Below are positions 27,416-35,613 of a stretch of DNA of 64,000 nucleotides, in pieces; positions within the stretch are counted from its first letter, which is position 1; the number at the start of each line of letters is the position of its first letter. The stretch is from NCBI GenBank assembly GCA_038235165.1, contig JBBSUG010000006.1, forward strand, positions 62,001 to 126,000, written 5' to 3'. Origin of the DNA: GCA-002050365 sp038235165. GTDB taxonomy: Bacteria; Acidobacteriota; Blastocatellia; Pyrinomonadales; Pyrinomonadaceae. A program made the position numbers and the translations under genes. The notes beneath the pieces were generated by a model that saw only the letters and a program-made list of their open reading frames with translations, made no database searches and was not told the origin of the DNA.

Positions 27416-28162
27416 TTATTGCGGGTTTTCCAAACCGTTTTTGAGTAAAGGATAAGGATTAATATCCGTGCCTTTCCAGTAACTTTTCGGGTCTTCGGAA
27501 ATCATAATTTCAAAATGCAGATGATAATTTCCCGCGCCCGCATTTCCGGTGTCGCCAACATATCCGATAATAGTTCCCTGTTTGACGAAATCGTGTTCGT
27601 TCAGGTTTTCGGCACGTTTTTGCAGATGAGCGTAATAGTAAATAAAATGTTTGTCGGGACTAAATTGATAGATAGTGATTCCGCCGCGTTCGCTGTCGAA
27701 AAATTTAACAATTTCGCCATCGGAAGTTGCTACGACCGGACTTCCGACCGGCGCGATAATATCTATCGCGTTATGTACGCGACCTTCCGAACGATCGTCG
27801 GTATAAGTGTCCTGCAATTGTCCGCGTTTGATGCCGGCGACGGGAATCATCAGCGTTGTGTTTGAAACTGAAATAGATGTATTATCCTGAGTCGTATTTC
27901 CGGTCGAAACATTTGAATTACTTTGATTGTTTTGATTAAAATCATTCGGCGTTTCAGACGTCGGAACAGTCGAAGGAATCGGCAGAGGTGTCGGATATTT
28001 TTCTTCTTTCGTCAAATCTTGAACATTTTCAATTTTGACTTCATCGTAGGTAAAATACGGTTTGATGAATTCTTGATAAATAAACATCGCCGCAAATATG
28101 TGAATCAGAATCGCATAAAAAACCAGTAAAGTTCTTTTCAAAATTTGCGCGGGTTTTTTCAT
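27416..28162 (-). CDS. M23 family metallopeptidase (peptidoglycan endopeptidase)
   Basis: The start at 28162 gives an N-terminal membrane anchor (TLLVFYAILIHIFAAMFIY) and avoids a longer start without hydrophobic character. A Pro/Ser/Asn-rich linker (about residues 55-105) leads to a LytM/M23 domain with HNAIDI (His and Asp zinc ligands), a glycine-strand region, and the final YHLHFEI (H-x-H). M23 enzymes cut peptide cross-bridges in peptidoglycan, or act as amidase activators when degenerate; here all zinc ligands are present. Divergent from the M15-like copy 2 with about 60 bases between the starts. Confidence 0.9.
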   Translation of the reverse strand: MKKPAQILKRTLLVFYAILIHIFAAMFIYQEFIKPYFTYDEVKIENVQDLTKEEKYPTPLPIPSTVPTSETPNDFNQNNQSNSNVSTGNTTQDNTSISVSNTTLMIPVAGIKRGQLQDTYTDDRSEGRVHNAIDIIAPVGSPVVATSDGEIVKFFDSERGGITIYQFSPDKHFIYYYAHLQKRAENLNEHDFVKQGTIIGYVGDTGNAGAGNYHLHFEIMISEDPKSYWKGTDINPYPLLKNGLENPQ

Positions 28163-28224
28163 ATTACGAGATTGTAAATTTTTAGTATCATATCTGCAAG
28201 ATAAATTTTTGCCGACTTGTCGCA

Positions 28225-29010
28225 ATGAACATCAACTCGAACATTTTAGAAGTGAAACATAAAAAAAATCAAATTTTTTTTTCCAATTTGCCCGAAAATT
28301 TCGTAACGCCTTCCGATTTCGTCGGGCAAAAGATATTAGGAGAATACGGCGCGATGTTTGTTGCTGGCGGCGAAACAATTTTGCCGAATGTAGTTGTTTT
28401 CAGAGATGAAGATGAGGTTGTAAACTGGCAAAATAAAGTGCCGCAGACCAAAGAAATTATCGGCAATATTGCAATCGAACTGCAAACTCCGGCGATGAAA
28501 TCATTGAAAAACGCGATTGCCGAAGCCGGGCAAAGTAATTTGACGATTACGCCTCGCGGTGCAGATTCGGCTAAAAGAAATTATTCGGGAACCGTTGAAT
28601 TGTGGGCGAGCCGCGTTAATCCCGGATTGACGCACTGGACTTTAAAGGAAAAAATTACCGAAACGGAAGCCGAAAGAATTCGCGTTTTGTCGTCGTTCGA
28701 GCAGGTTTCCGAAATTTTAGAACTCGAATCGGAAGAAATATTTTTCGCCAAAGATTTATCGAAATCAATTATTTACTCCGTCGCGCCGCCCGGAACATCA
28801 CAGCATATTTCAATGCTTGCGTTCGATGTCAATGAACACGAAAACCCGAAAGTGCGCGACATTTTGGCGAAACACGGCTGGTTTCAAACGGTCGTGTCGG
28901 ATTTGCCGCATTTTACTTTTCTGGGCGTTCCCGAATCGCAGCTTGCCAATCTAGGGCTGAGAAAAACAGCCGACGGCGGGCGCGTGTTTTGGATTCCGAA
29001 TATCTCTTAA
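28225..29010 (+). CDS. M15-like (VanY-like) protein, copy 2, without signal peptide
   Basis: This 261-residue protein aligns along most of its length with the product of 24891-25826 (shared EYGA-F-A, ITPRG, ELW, YSVAPPGTSQH, HGWFQTV, LPHFTFLGV). The zinc-ligand pattern His-x6-Asp and the final His are kept, again with Asp replacing the usual catalytic Glu. Unlike copy 1 it has no signal peptide, so it may be cytoplasmic, or the true start could lie elsewhere, though no upstream signal sequence is visible. The two copies bracket the L,D-transpeptidase and the M23 peptidase. Confidence 0.7.
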   Translation: MNINSNILEVKHKKNQIFFSNLPENFVTPSDFVGQKILGEYGAMFVAGGETILPNVVVFRDEDEVVNWQNKVPQTKEIIGNIAIELQTPAMKSLKNAIAEAGQSNLTITPRGADSAKRNYSGTVELWASRVNPGLTHWTLKEKITETEAERIRVLSSFEQVSEILELESEEIFFAKDLSKSIIYSVAPPGTSQHISMLAFDVNEHENPKVRDILAKHGWFQTVVSDLPHFTFLGVPESQLANLGLRKTADGGRVFWIPNIS

Positions 29011-29041
29011 GGTTTCGGGTTTAAGGTTTAAGGTTTCAAAT
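29011..29041. repeat. Single arm of a word-type repeat
   Basis: GGTTTCGGGTTTAAGG followed by two more AAGGTTT-like words stands directly after the stop codon; no complementary arm is visible nearby. Confidence 0.45.
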
Positions 29042-29069
29042 TACTGTTCGGTCAATTATTAGTCGGTGA

Positions 29070-29150
29070 AGTCAGAACCGTCTGTGATAACGGGTGGTTC
29101 AAGTTTATTATTGAGATTAAACCGCCCGCTACCGCAGGCAGTTCTGACCA
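29070..29150. repeat. Imperfect 30-bp inverted repeat (REP-like)
   Basis: GTCAGAACCGTCTG (from 29070) and the reverse complement of the segment ending GGCAGTTCTGAC (about 29121-29150) align over about 30 bases with mostly transition differences and contain CCGCCCGCTACCGCAGGC. It fills the gap between two convergent genes. Confidence 0.65.
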
Positions 29151-29161
29151 TTTAACATCAA

Positions 29162-30094
29162 TTAGCGGCGCGAATCTTTATTGACGGTAAAATCGAAAAT
29201 ACCGTTGCGGCTGTAATGACCGGAAACGTCGAGCGTCATTTTTTCTTCGTCAATCTGTGACAAATTAATTTCCGCCGTCAAAATTGTTTCGCGGTCGAAA
29301 ACGGGTTCGATGATAAATGAGCCGTCGGGGGCAATGAGACAACTTCCGCCGCGTAGCACAAGCGGCATTTTATCGGCAATTTCGGGCGTTGAAAGTTCGT
29401 CCGGCAATTGGTCCGCTTTCATAATCAAACCGACGGCGAGAACAAAACATCTGCCCTCAAACGCATATTGGCGGCTGGCGATTTGGTGCATTTCGTGGAC
29501 GGTCGGATAAACGGCGATGTGGATTTGTTCGCCCGTATTGTGCATTGCCTGTCGAGCCAGCGGCATCCAGTGTTCCCAGCAGATTAGTCCGCCGATGCGA
29601 CCGGCGGCAGTTTCGGGCGCGTTCAAACCGTCGCCGTCACCCTGTCCGTGGACGAGACGTTCGGTAAAAGTCGGCATCAATTTGCGATGGTGATTGACGA
29701 GTGTGCCGGTTTCGTTGAACGTCAGCAAAGTGTTATAAAGTGTGCCGCTGCCGATTCCTTTGTCAACTCGTTCGTTTGCGCCGATGATGACGGTCACTTT
29801 ATTTTTACGCGCCGCATTTACCAGAATTTGAGTTTCCGCGCTTTCGATGACCAAGCTGTTGCGCCGCATTTGGGCGAAAACTTTTTTCGTCGGTTCATAA
29901 TTCCACAGCGCGGCGTTTGGACAAACATCGAGCCACGCCGGATAACCGGCGAGCCAGCATTCACCGAATGCAACGACTTTCGCGCCCGTTTCGGCGGCAT
30001 CTTTAATCAAACCGGCGGCTTTTTCTAAACTCGCAGTCAGATTGTTGAACACCGGACTCGCCTGCACGAGCGCGACGGTGATTTTATCAGCCAT
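29162..30094 (-). CDS. Nitrilase family hydrolase
   Basis: Nitrilases hydrolyse organic nitriles to acids and ammonia. The 310-residue product carries the Glu-Lys-Cys triad: Glu in FGECWLAGYP (near residue 44), Lys in HHRKLMPTF (near residue 135) and Cys in LICWEHWMPL (near residue 170). The CWEHWMP motif is that of true aliphatic or aromatic nitrilases rather than carbon-nitrogen amidases. It begins nine bases after the selenoprotein gene on the same strand and is almost certainly cotranscribed with it, which hints that its natural substrate belongs to the same, unknown, pathway. Confidence 0.9.
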   Translation of the reverse strand: MADKITVALVQASPVFNNLTASLEKAAGLIKDAAETGAKVVAFGECWLAGYPAWLDVCPNAALWNYEPTKKVFAQMRRNSLVIESAETQILVNAARKNKVTVIIGANERVDKGIGSGTLYNTLLTFNETGTLVNHHRKLMPTFTERLVHGQGDGDGLNAPETAAGRIGGLICWEHWMPLARQAMHNTGEQIHIAVYPTVHEMHQIASRQYAFEGRCFVLAVGLIMKADQLPDELSTPEIADKMPLVLRGGSCLIAPDGSFIIEPVFDRETILTAEINLSQIDEEKMTLDVSGHYSRNGIFDFTVNKDSRR

Positions 30095-30103
30095 AAATTA
30101 ACT

Positions 30104-30910
30104 CTACAAATCTAAACTTTTTTCGATTTCTTTGGCTTCCTTTCGCGCCTGCGCCCACGTTTTCGGGAAAAAATAGATGTCGCCGCTGCGTTCGGCATTT
30201 TCGATGCGGCTCAATGCCGTCATAATGATTTCGCGCTGTAATTGTTTATGAAACAGCACACCGAATTGATGTCCCATCATAAACGATGCGAACAAGGTGC
30301 GCGGCGGTTTGATGTGTTCGGTCACGTCTAATGCGACCGAGATCGAAACAGTCGGAATTCCTCTTTTTTCAATGACACGCTGAACCAGCGCGATGCTCTG
30401 ATGGCAAATCGGTCACGCCGGGGCAAGCAGCGCGGCATCTGGTTTTTCCGCTTCAACCGCGTCGGCGATGTCTTCCGCCAAAGTGTTTTCGAGCCGTTCC
30501 GCGTCCATATTGTAGCCAATAAACGAGAAAAAATTCGGTGCGAGTTCTCCGATTATTCCTTCGTTCGCCAATTCCTGTAACCGCTCAATCGGAAAAACCA
30601 CATTCAAATCTTTTTCCGCGCCGAACGTCGGGTATTTCAATTGATGAATCTCCAAATCGGTGACTTTTGAACCGGACGGAACGCGGCGAAAAGTATAATC
30701 GCCGATTGGGTGCGCGGTGTCGAACGGCAGTGTTCCGCGCGGTTGAACGCCCGCCGTTGAAACGAACGTTAGACGCGTTTCGGACAATGGTTTCGTTAAT
30801 TTTGCCAGCGGCACGAAATCCGTTTTCGTAATCATTGAACCCGGATAGCGTTCGTTAACGGTCGCCCACAAACCGGGGCGCAGTTGTTTTTCTCGGTTAG
30901 ATTTTTCCAT
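30104..30910 (-). CDS. Selenoprotein of the GrdB/PrdB (glycine/betaine/sarcosine/D-proline reductase selenoprotein B) family, in-frame TGA as Sec
   Basis: Two open frames, 30416-30910 and 30104-30412, lie in the same phase and are separated by one TGA (30413-30415, codon 166 of 269). Reading it as selenocysteine gives ALLAPA-U-PICHQS, the U-x-x-C site of stand-alone GrdB-like selenoproteins, and sequence on both sides is family-like (LWATVNERYPGS, HPIGDYTFRRVP, then EKRGIPTVSIS). A 6-bp stem with loop GGTTC starts 20 bases after the TGA, as a bacterial SECIS should. The ATG at 30910 overlaps the upstream small gene by 14 bases. Family members are dithiol/selenol reductases; the substrate of this stand-alone type is unknown. 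It needs SelA/SelB/SelC/SelD, which are not in this window. Confidence 0.86.
30376..30392 (-). promoter_or_regulatory. SECIS-like hairpin downstream of the Sec codon
   Basis: In the transcript, CGCGCT and AGCGTG pair (with one G-U) around loop GGTTC. The loop begins 26 bases after the TGA and starts with two G residues, as in known bacterial SECIS elements. Confidence 0.6.
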
Positions 30911-31187
30911 CGTGAATCCATTCGCCGGAGCGTTCGGCAAAGTAAAAGTGCAGCCGGAAATAAAGATGTGCAAGCGTCGCCGCATCCGTTTCACCAACTG
31001 TCTTTTCGATAAATTCGCGCTCCGTCGGCGGCAGTTCGAGCAGCAACTTCAATGCTTCGACCCACGCTTTGTCAATCTCTTTTCTGCCCGCGTCTTCATT
31101 GCCGTCGCCGAAATGCAGGCGAACGTAGCGAATCAGTTTTTCTTTGTCGTTTGCCGCCACCGCTTCTTTTAAGTATGCCAGAGACAT
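30897..31187 (-). CDS. Small helical protein of unknown function, first gene of the selenoprotein operon
   Basis: The 96-residue product begins SLAYLKEAVAANDKEKLI and is predicted all-helical, with conserved-looking aromatic and His residues in the last third (HLYFRLHFYFAER). I do not recognise the family. Its 3' end overlaps the selenoprotein start by 14 bases, so translation is coupled, suggesting that its function is linked to the selenoprotein, for example as a partner or assembly factor (inference). No cysteines are present. Confidence 0.65.
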   Translation of the reverse strand: MSLAYLKEAVAANDKEKLIRYVRLHFGDGNEDAGRKEIDKAWVEALKLLLELPPTEREFIEKTVGETDAATLAHLYFRLHFYFAERSGEWIHDGKI

Positions 31188-31481
31188 AAGTTCAGTATTC
31201 CTTTCTCACCCGTCAAAAAACTAATATTTGATTATTCACATTTTAATTCCGCAATGTGCTGGATTTATTCCAAATCCGATATTACGGCAAATTCCGGATA
31301 AATTGAACCGACCCGACCCGCTTAACGAATGTGCCGGTTAATCAGCCGTCTTTTGTTTCCAACGAACGCGTGGTTTTTAAAAACGACCGCTGGTAGTAGT
31401 TCTAACTCACGACTAATCTGTAATTTCTGAATAAACCCTAGTAAAATTTAAGACGGCAAAACTGAATATATAAGAAGGATT

Positions 31482-34391
31482 ATGGATAAATATCAATCTT
31501 TTGATGCAGCTCTTTTGAGTAACAAAAAGATGTTTTCATTTTCGATTAAACTGCTTCGACTTTGTTTTTCACTGGCGATTTTTACATCATTAGCGGGGAT
31601 TGCGTTTTCGCAAACAATTGATACGGCGACGATTCGCGGCAAGGTTACAGATGAGAACAAAGCCGTCATCGTCGGCGCAAACGTAACGGTGATGAATGAA
31701 GCCACGGGCTTGATCCGCAATGCTGTGACTGATGACGGCGGAAGCTATACGATTTCCAATCTGCCGCTGACCGGGAAATATAAAATTACGGTCGCGGGCA
31801 GTGGATTCTCCGCTCAGGAAAAATCGGACATTCAGCTTCGCGCCAATGAAGCCGCTTCGATTGACGTGACGTTAGTTCCGCAGGGCAGTCAAAATATCGT
31901 TGATGTTTCCGGCACGACCGAGAGCGTGCAGACCGATTCGGCACAGCTCGGTACCCGGCTCGATTTGCAGAAAATTGATGACACGCCGATCATCGGGCGT
32001 AAATTGACCAATCTCGTCCAGTTAAATTCGGCGGTGCGCCCCGCCCGCGGGACGGGCGATTTGTTTTTGAACAACTTTTTGTTCGTTGTCAACGGCAACG
32101 GTCGCCGTCAAACGAGTTTCAGTTTGGACGGCAGCACTGGCAACGACGATTGGGGCAGGCAGTCTATTTTTACGAATATTCCCCTAGCGACGATTCAGGA
32201 ATTTACCGTTATCACCAATCCGATTTCGGCGGAATTCGGGCGCACCGCCGGTAACGTCGTCAATATCGTCACGAAAACCGGCACGAATACATTTCACGTT
32301 GACGCGCTCGGTCTGGTACGCCCAAGCGGTCTCCAAGCCGGTCAGCCGCTCGCCAATGTGCGAACGCGTGACGAACTGTTCCAATTCAGCAGCGTTGTCT
32401 CCGGTCCGATTATTCAAGATAAAACGCACTTTTTACTCGGCGGCGAAGGCAACCGGCAGCGGCGTTCGACCGTCATCACCTCGCCGCTCGCGCCGGGAAC
32501 GGGTTTCGACGGCAAATACAAACAGGGTTTGCTGTTCGCCCGCATAGATCATCAAATCAACGATAACAACACTTTAACCGGACGCTTCAATCTCGAAAGA
32601 TTTACTGACAGCAACGCCAACGATGCCGTCGGCGGTTTGAGTTTGCCGACTGCCGGGCGCATTTTCGAACGCAACACTTATTCGGCACAACTTTCCGAGT
32701 CAGCCGTCATTAACAATAAAATCGTCAATGAAGCACGGTTTGAATTTCAACTCGGTTCGCCGATCACGAAGTTCACGCCGCTGAGTCCCAGCACCCAATT
32801 TGCCCGTCCGATTTCGACCGAAGGCGAATCGCGCGGTGCATTTATACTCAATCATCAATATCAATTTGCCGACACGCTGTCGCTCATTTACGGCAAACAA
32901 TCAATCAAAGTCGGCGGCGACATCGAATTTTCATCGTCCGGCGGCAACGGTCAGGAGTTCGGCACCGGCTATACACTCGGACGATTTACGTTCACTAATA
33001 CCCGTTCGAGAAATCCGTTGCTTCCGACCTCGGCTTTGACGATTGCTGACGCGGCGACCTTTACGCAAAGTTTCGGCAACGGCAATTACAACGTCCGCGA
33101 ATATCTTTATTCTTTTTTCGCGCAGGACGATTACCGCGTTCGGCGGGATTTGACTCTGAACTTGGGCCTGCGCTACGACCGGCAGACGTTCACTGACGAT
33201 ACGAATAATATCGCCCCACGTCTCGGTTTCGCCTACAACTTTTTGGGCGATAACAAAACCGTCGTGCGCGGCAGCTACGGCATTTATTACTCGCAGCTTC
33301 GCGCCAATCTCGGAGCACAATTCAATCTCGGCGGTCCGAACGGCGTTTTTACGTTCACCGCCGCGCCCGGACAATTTGGGTTCCCGACTTCTCTAGCCGC
33401 ACTACCGGCGTTTCCGGCGGGCGCAAATTTACCGGCGCGTGATATTGTCATGCGTCCCGGTCGTGCCGATTTTTACAGCCAATTTTTTGACGTTTCAAAA
33501 TTGCGCGGCTATCCTGCCAAACTTTTAAATCCGTCCACCCAGCAGGGAACAATCGGAGTCGAACACGATTTCGGCAATAATTATTTTCTGAAAGTTGATT
33601 ACGTTCGCGCCCACACCAAGGATATTGATCGTTCGCTCGATTTAAATGCGCCGTCAACTTTCACTCCGACGGGGACGGCACCGACCCGTTCAGTGGCGGC
33701 GGCAAATTTGACGCGACCAATCATTCCGCTGGTCAACGGGTATCGCCGTATCCAAGTCGTCAGCAACGAAGGCGTCAGTGATTATAACGGTTTGCAGATC
33801 AATCTGGAAAAGCGTTTCAGCAACCGGCTTTCATTTCTGGCGAGTTACACGCTTTCCAAAACGACGAACACGGTCGAACCTGATGCCGGCAACGGCGACC
33901 CGCTCGATGTCAACCAACTTGGCGAGTTCGAACGCGGTTTGAGTCTTTTAGATCAGCGCAATCGGTTCGTTTTGAGCGGTTATTATCAACTGCCGCTCAG
34001 ATTTACGGTCGGCGGCGTAACGACGCTCGCCTCCGGCAGACCGTATGCGATTACTTCGGGAGTTGATACAAACGGCGACGGTTCGACGGCGGATCGTCCG
34101 TTTGATTTGGCGAACGGCAGTTATTTGAAACGTAATTCCGGGCGCGGTTCGGCGACTTATTCGACCGATTTGTTCGCGCAGAAATCATTTTTGCTGACAG
34201 AAAGAATGAGCGTTGAACTTCGCGCTGAAGTTTTCAACATCTTCAACAACCAGAACATTTACGGACGCAACGGCAACTATGGCAGCGCATTGCTCGGCAC
34301 TCCGGCGGCGGCACTCGGCACGGCGACGGGCGGCATCGCCAGTGTTGATCCGAGCCGCGAAATTCAGTTTCAATTGAGATTTCGCTACTAA
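31482..34391 (+). CDS. Oar-like TonB-dependent outer-membrane receptor with N-terminal carboxypeptidase-regulatory domain
   Basis: The 969-residue protein has a signal peptide ending AFSQ (about residue 44), a carboxypeptidase-regulatory-like beta-sandwich (about 48-135; IRGKVTDENKAVIVGANVTV), a plug domain, and a C-terminal beta-barrel ending in an aromatic residue (FQLRFRY). This architecture is typical of the very abundant receptors of Acidobacteria. It most likely imports a large ligand or mediates secretion in a TonB-dependent way. GAAGG lies just before the ATG. A hemin/siderophore-type ABC importer follows, so an iron-chelate or heme role is plausible, though the family is diverse. Confidence 0.9.
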   Translation: MDKYQSFDAALLSNKKMFSFSIKLLRLCFSLAIFTSLAGIAFSQTIDTATIRGKVTDENKAVIVGANVTVMNEATGLIRNAVTDDGGSYTISNLPLTGKYKITVAGSGFSAQEKSDIQLRANEAASIDVTLVPQGSQNIVDVSGTTESVQTDSAQLGTRLDLQKIDDTPIIGRKLTNLVQLNSAVRPARGTGDLFLNNFLFVVNGNGRRQTSFSLDGSTGNDDWGRQSIFTNIPLATIQEFTVITNPISAEFGRTAGNVVNIVTKTGTNTFHVDALGLVRPSGLQAGQPLANVRTRDELFQFSSVVSGPIIQDKTHFLLGGEGNRQRRSTVITSPLAPGTGFDGKYKQGLLFARIDHQINDNNTLTGRFNLERFTDSNANDAVGGLSLPTAGRIFERNTYSAQLSESAVINNKIVNEARFEFQLGSPITKFTPLSPSTQFARPISTEGESRGAFILNHQYQFADTLSLIYGKQSIKVGGDIEFSSSGGNGQEFGTGYTLGRFTFTNTRSRNPLLPTSALTIADAATFTQSFGNGNYNVREYLYSFFAQDDYRVRRDLTLNLGLRYDRQTFTDDTNNIAPRLGFAYNFLGDNKTVVRGSYGIYYSQLRANLGAQFNLGGPNGVFTFTAAPGQFGFPTSLAALPAFPAGANLPARDIVMRPGRADFYSQFFDVSKLRGYPAKLLNPSTQQGTIGVEHDFGNNYFLKVDYVRAHTKDIDRSLDLNAPSTFTPTGTAPTRSVAAANLTRPIIPLVNGYRRIQVVSNEGVSDYNGLQINLEKRFSNRLSFLASYTLSKTTNTVEPDAGNGDPLDVNQLGEFERGLSLLDQRNRFVLSGYYQLPLRFTVGGVTTLASGRPYAITSGVDTNGDGSTADRPFDLANGSYLKRNSGRGSATYSTDLFAQKSFLLTERMSVELRAEVFNIFNNQNIYGRNGNYGSALLGTPAAALGTATGGIASVDPSREIQFQLRFRY

Positions 34392-34423
34392 TGTTTCTCT
34401 GCCGGTTTATTTGAATGAACCTT

Positions 34424-34451
34424 CGGGCGGAACATTTCCGCCCGCTTTTTT
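34424..34451 (+). terminator. Terminator after the TonB receptor
   Basis: CGGGCGGAA (34424-34432) pairs perfectly with TTCCGCCCG (34436-34444), followed by CTTTTTT. Confidence 0.9.
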
Positions 34452-34462
34452 AATTTCAAGAT

Positions 34463-35404
34463 ATGAAAATTAATTTTTTTTACGCACTGCTGATCTGCAC
34501 AAGCTGTTTTTTATTATTAAACGGCTGCCGCACGGCAACCAATGAAAACCCGGTCAACCAAGGTGTCACCGTCACCGGTGCCGACGGGAAATCGGTCGTC
34601 GTGGGCGACGCTTCCCGCATCGTTTCCATCGGTACGGCGATCACCGAAACGGTTTATGCCCTTGGCGCGGGCGGCAACGTCGTCGGCATTGACAACGCGA
34701 GCCGCGAATACGTCCCGGAATCGAAAGACCTGCCGACTGTCGGCGCACGGAACGCTTTAAACGCCGAAGGGATCGTGTCGCTGAAACCGACGCTCGTGAT
34801 ATTGGGCGCGGATTCCGCGCCGATGCAAATTTTCGAACAGCTTCGCAACGCCGGAATCGCCGTCGTCACTCTAACGCCGGACTATACCGTCGAAGCGGTT
34901 AAAGCAAAAGTTTCGACGATTGCTAAAGCTCTCGGCGCGGACGCGAAAGGTGCGGAGATTAACAACAAAATTGACGGTGATATAAGTGAAGTCAATAAAA
35001 TGCTGGCGAATGTCAAAGAAAAACCGAAAGTGATGTTCGTCGGGCGCGGTCCGAATATGCCGAACGCGACGATGAGCGGCACGGGGACAACGATTGACGA
35101 GATGATCAATTTGGCGGGCGGCACAAACCCGTTCACTGATTTCAAAGGTTTTCGCGAAATGACCGACGAAGCCGTCGTCGCCGCGCAGCCGGATATTATT
35201 TTGATTACACGAAAAAGTTTCGAACGCAGCGGCGGAGCCGACGGCGTGGTGAAATTTCCCGGTGTCGCGCTGACTCCCGCCGGAAAAAATAAGCGCGTCG
35301 TTCCCATTTCCGATATGTATTTTCAAGGCTTCGGTCCCGGTGTCGGCACCGCCGTCCGCGAACTCGTCGTCAAATTTCATCCGAAATTAGCCGGACAGAA
35401 ATAA
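34463..35404 (+). CDS. Periplasmic binding lipoprotein of a hemin/cobalamin/siderophore ABC importer
   Basis: The product (313 aa) has a lipoprotein signal ending LLLNGC and the two-lobed fold of PF01497 binding proteins: RIVSIGTAITETVYALG at the start of the first lobe, LPTVGARNALNAEGIVSLKPTLVI, and the second lobe after a long helix. The pattern LP-VG-----EGI-SLKP is that of HmuT-type hemin binding proteins, but cobalamin (BtuF) cannot be excluded. It lies between the TonB receptor and the permease gene. A promoter with a palindrome lies downstream, so the permease may be separately controlled. Confidence 0.85.
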   Translation: MKINFFYALLICTSCFLLLNGCRTATNENPVNQGVTVTGADGKSVVVGDASRIVSIGTAITETVYALGAGGNVVGIDNASREYVPESKDLPTVGARNALNAEGIVSLKPTLVILGADSAPMQIFEQLRNAGIAVVTLTPDYTVEAVKAKVSTIAKALGADAKGAEINNKIDGDISEVNKMLANVKEKPKVMFVGRGPNMPNATMSGTGTTIDEMINLAGGTNPFTDFKGFREMTDEAVVAAQPDIILITRKSFERSGGADGVVKFPGVALTPAGKNKRVVPISDMYFQGFGPGVGTAVRELVVKFHPKLAGQK

Positions 35405-35434
35405 TTTAACGGCACATCGGGAGAACTAAAAGTT

Positions 35435-35463
35435 TTGACATATGATATGTTTTTGAGTATGAT
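35435..35463 (+). promoter_or_regulatory. Near-consensus sigma-70 promoter with overlapping palindrome
   Basis: TTGACA (35435-35440) and TATGAT (35458-35463) are separated by 17 bases. The perfect palindrome ACATAT-G-ATATGT (35438-35450) overlaps the -35 box, an ideal place for a repressor. Confidence 0.75.
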
Positions 35464-35469
35464 TTGCAA

Positions 35470-35546
35470 GTTTTGAGTTCGCGCCACAGCGTGTTTCCGC
35501 CAGCGAAGCGCGGCGGACGCGGCAAACTAAAGTTTGAACTCAAAAC
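35470..35546. repeat. Repeat element in the permease leader
   Basis: GTTTTGAGTTC (35470-35480) and its exact complement GAACTCAAAAC (35536-35546) flank a GC-rich core containing CCGCCAGCGAAGCGCGGCGG, which itself can form a hairpin. It sits in the 5' leader of the permease gene. Confidence 0.65.
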
Positions 35547-35613
35547 ATCTGACAGTTTATTTTCTTCTATTTGTGCTAATCTGTGGACGAGAAAAATTAT
35601 CACAGACGATTTG

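Noticed and set aside
31188..31481. Possible cobalamin riboswitch before the TonB receptor
   Set aside because: No B12-box or other conserved riboswitch core was found in this leader, so cobalamin control is not supported.
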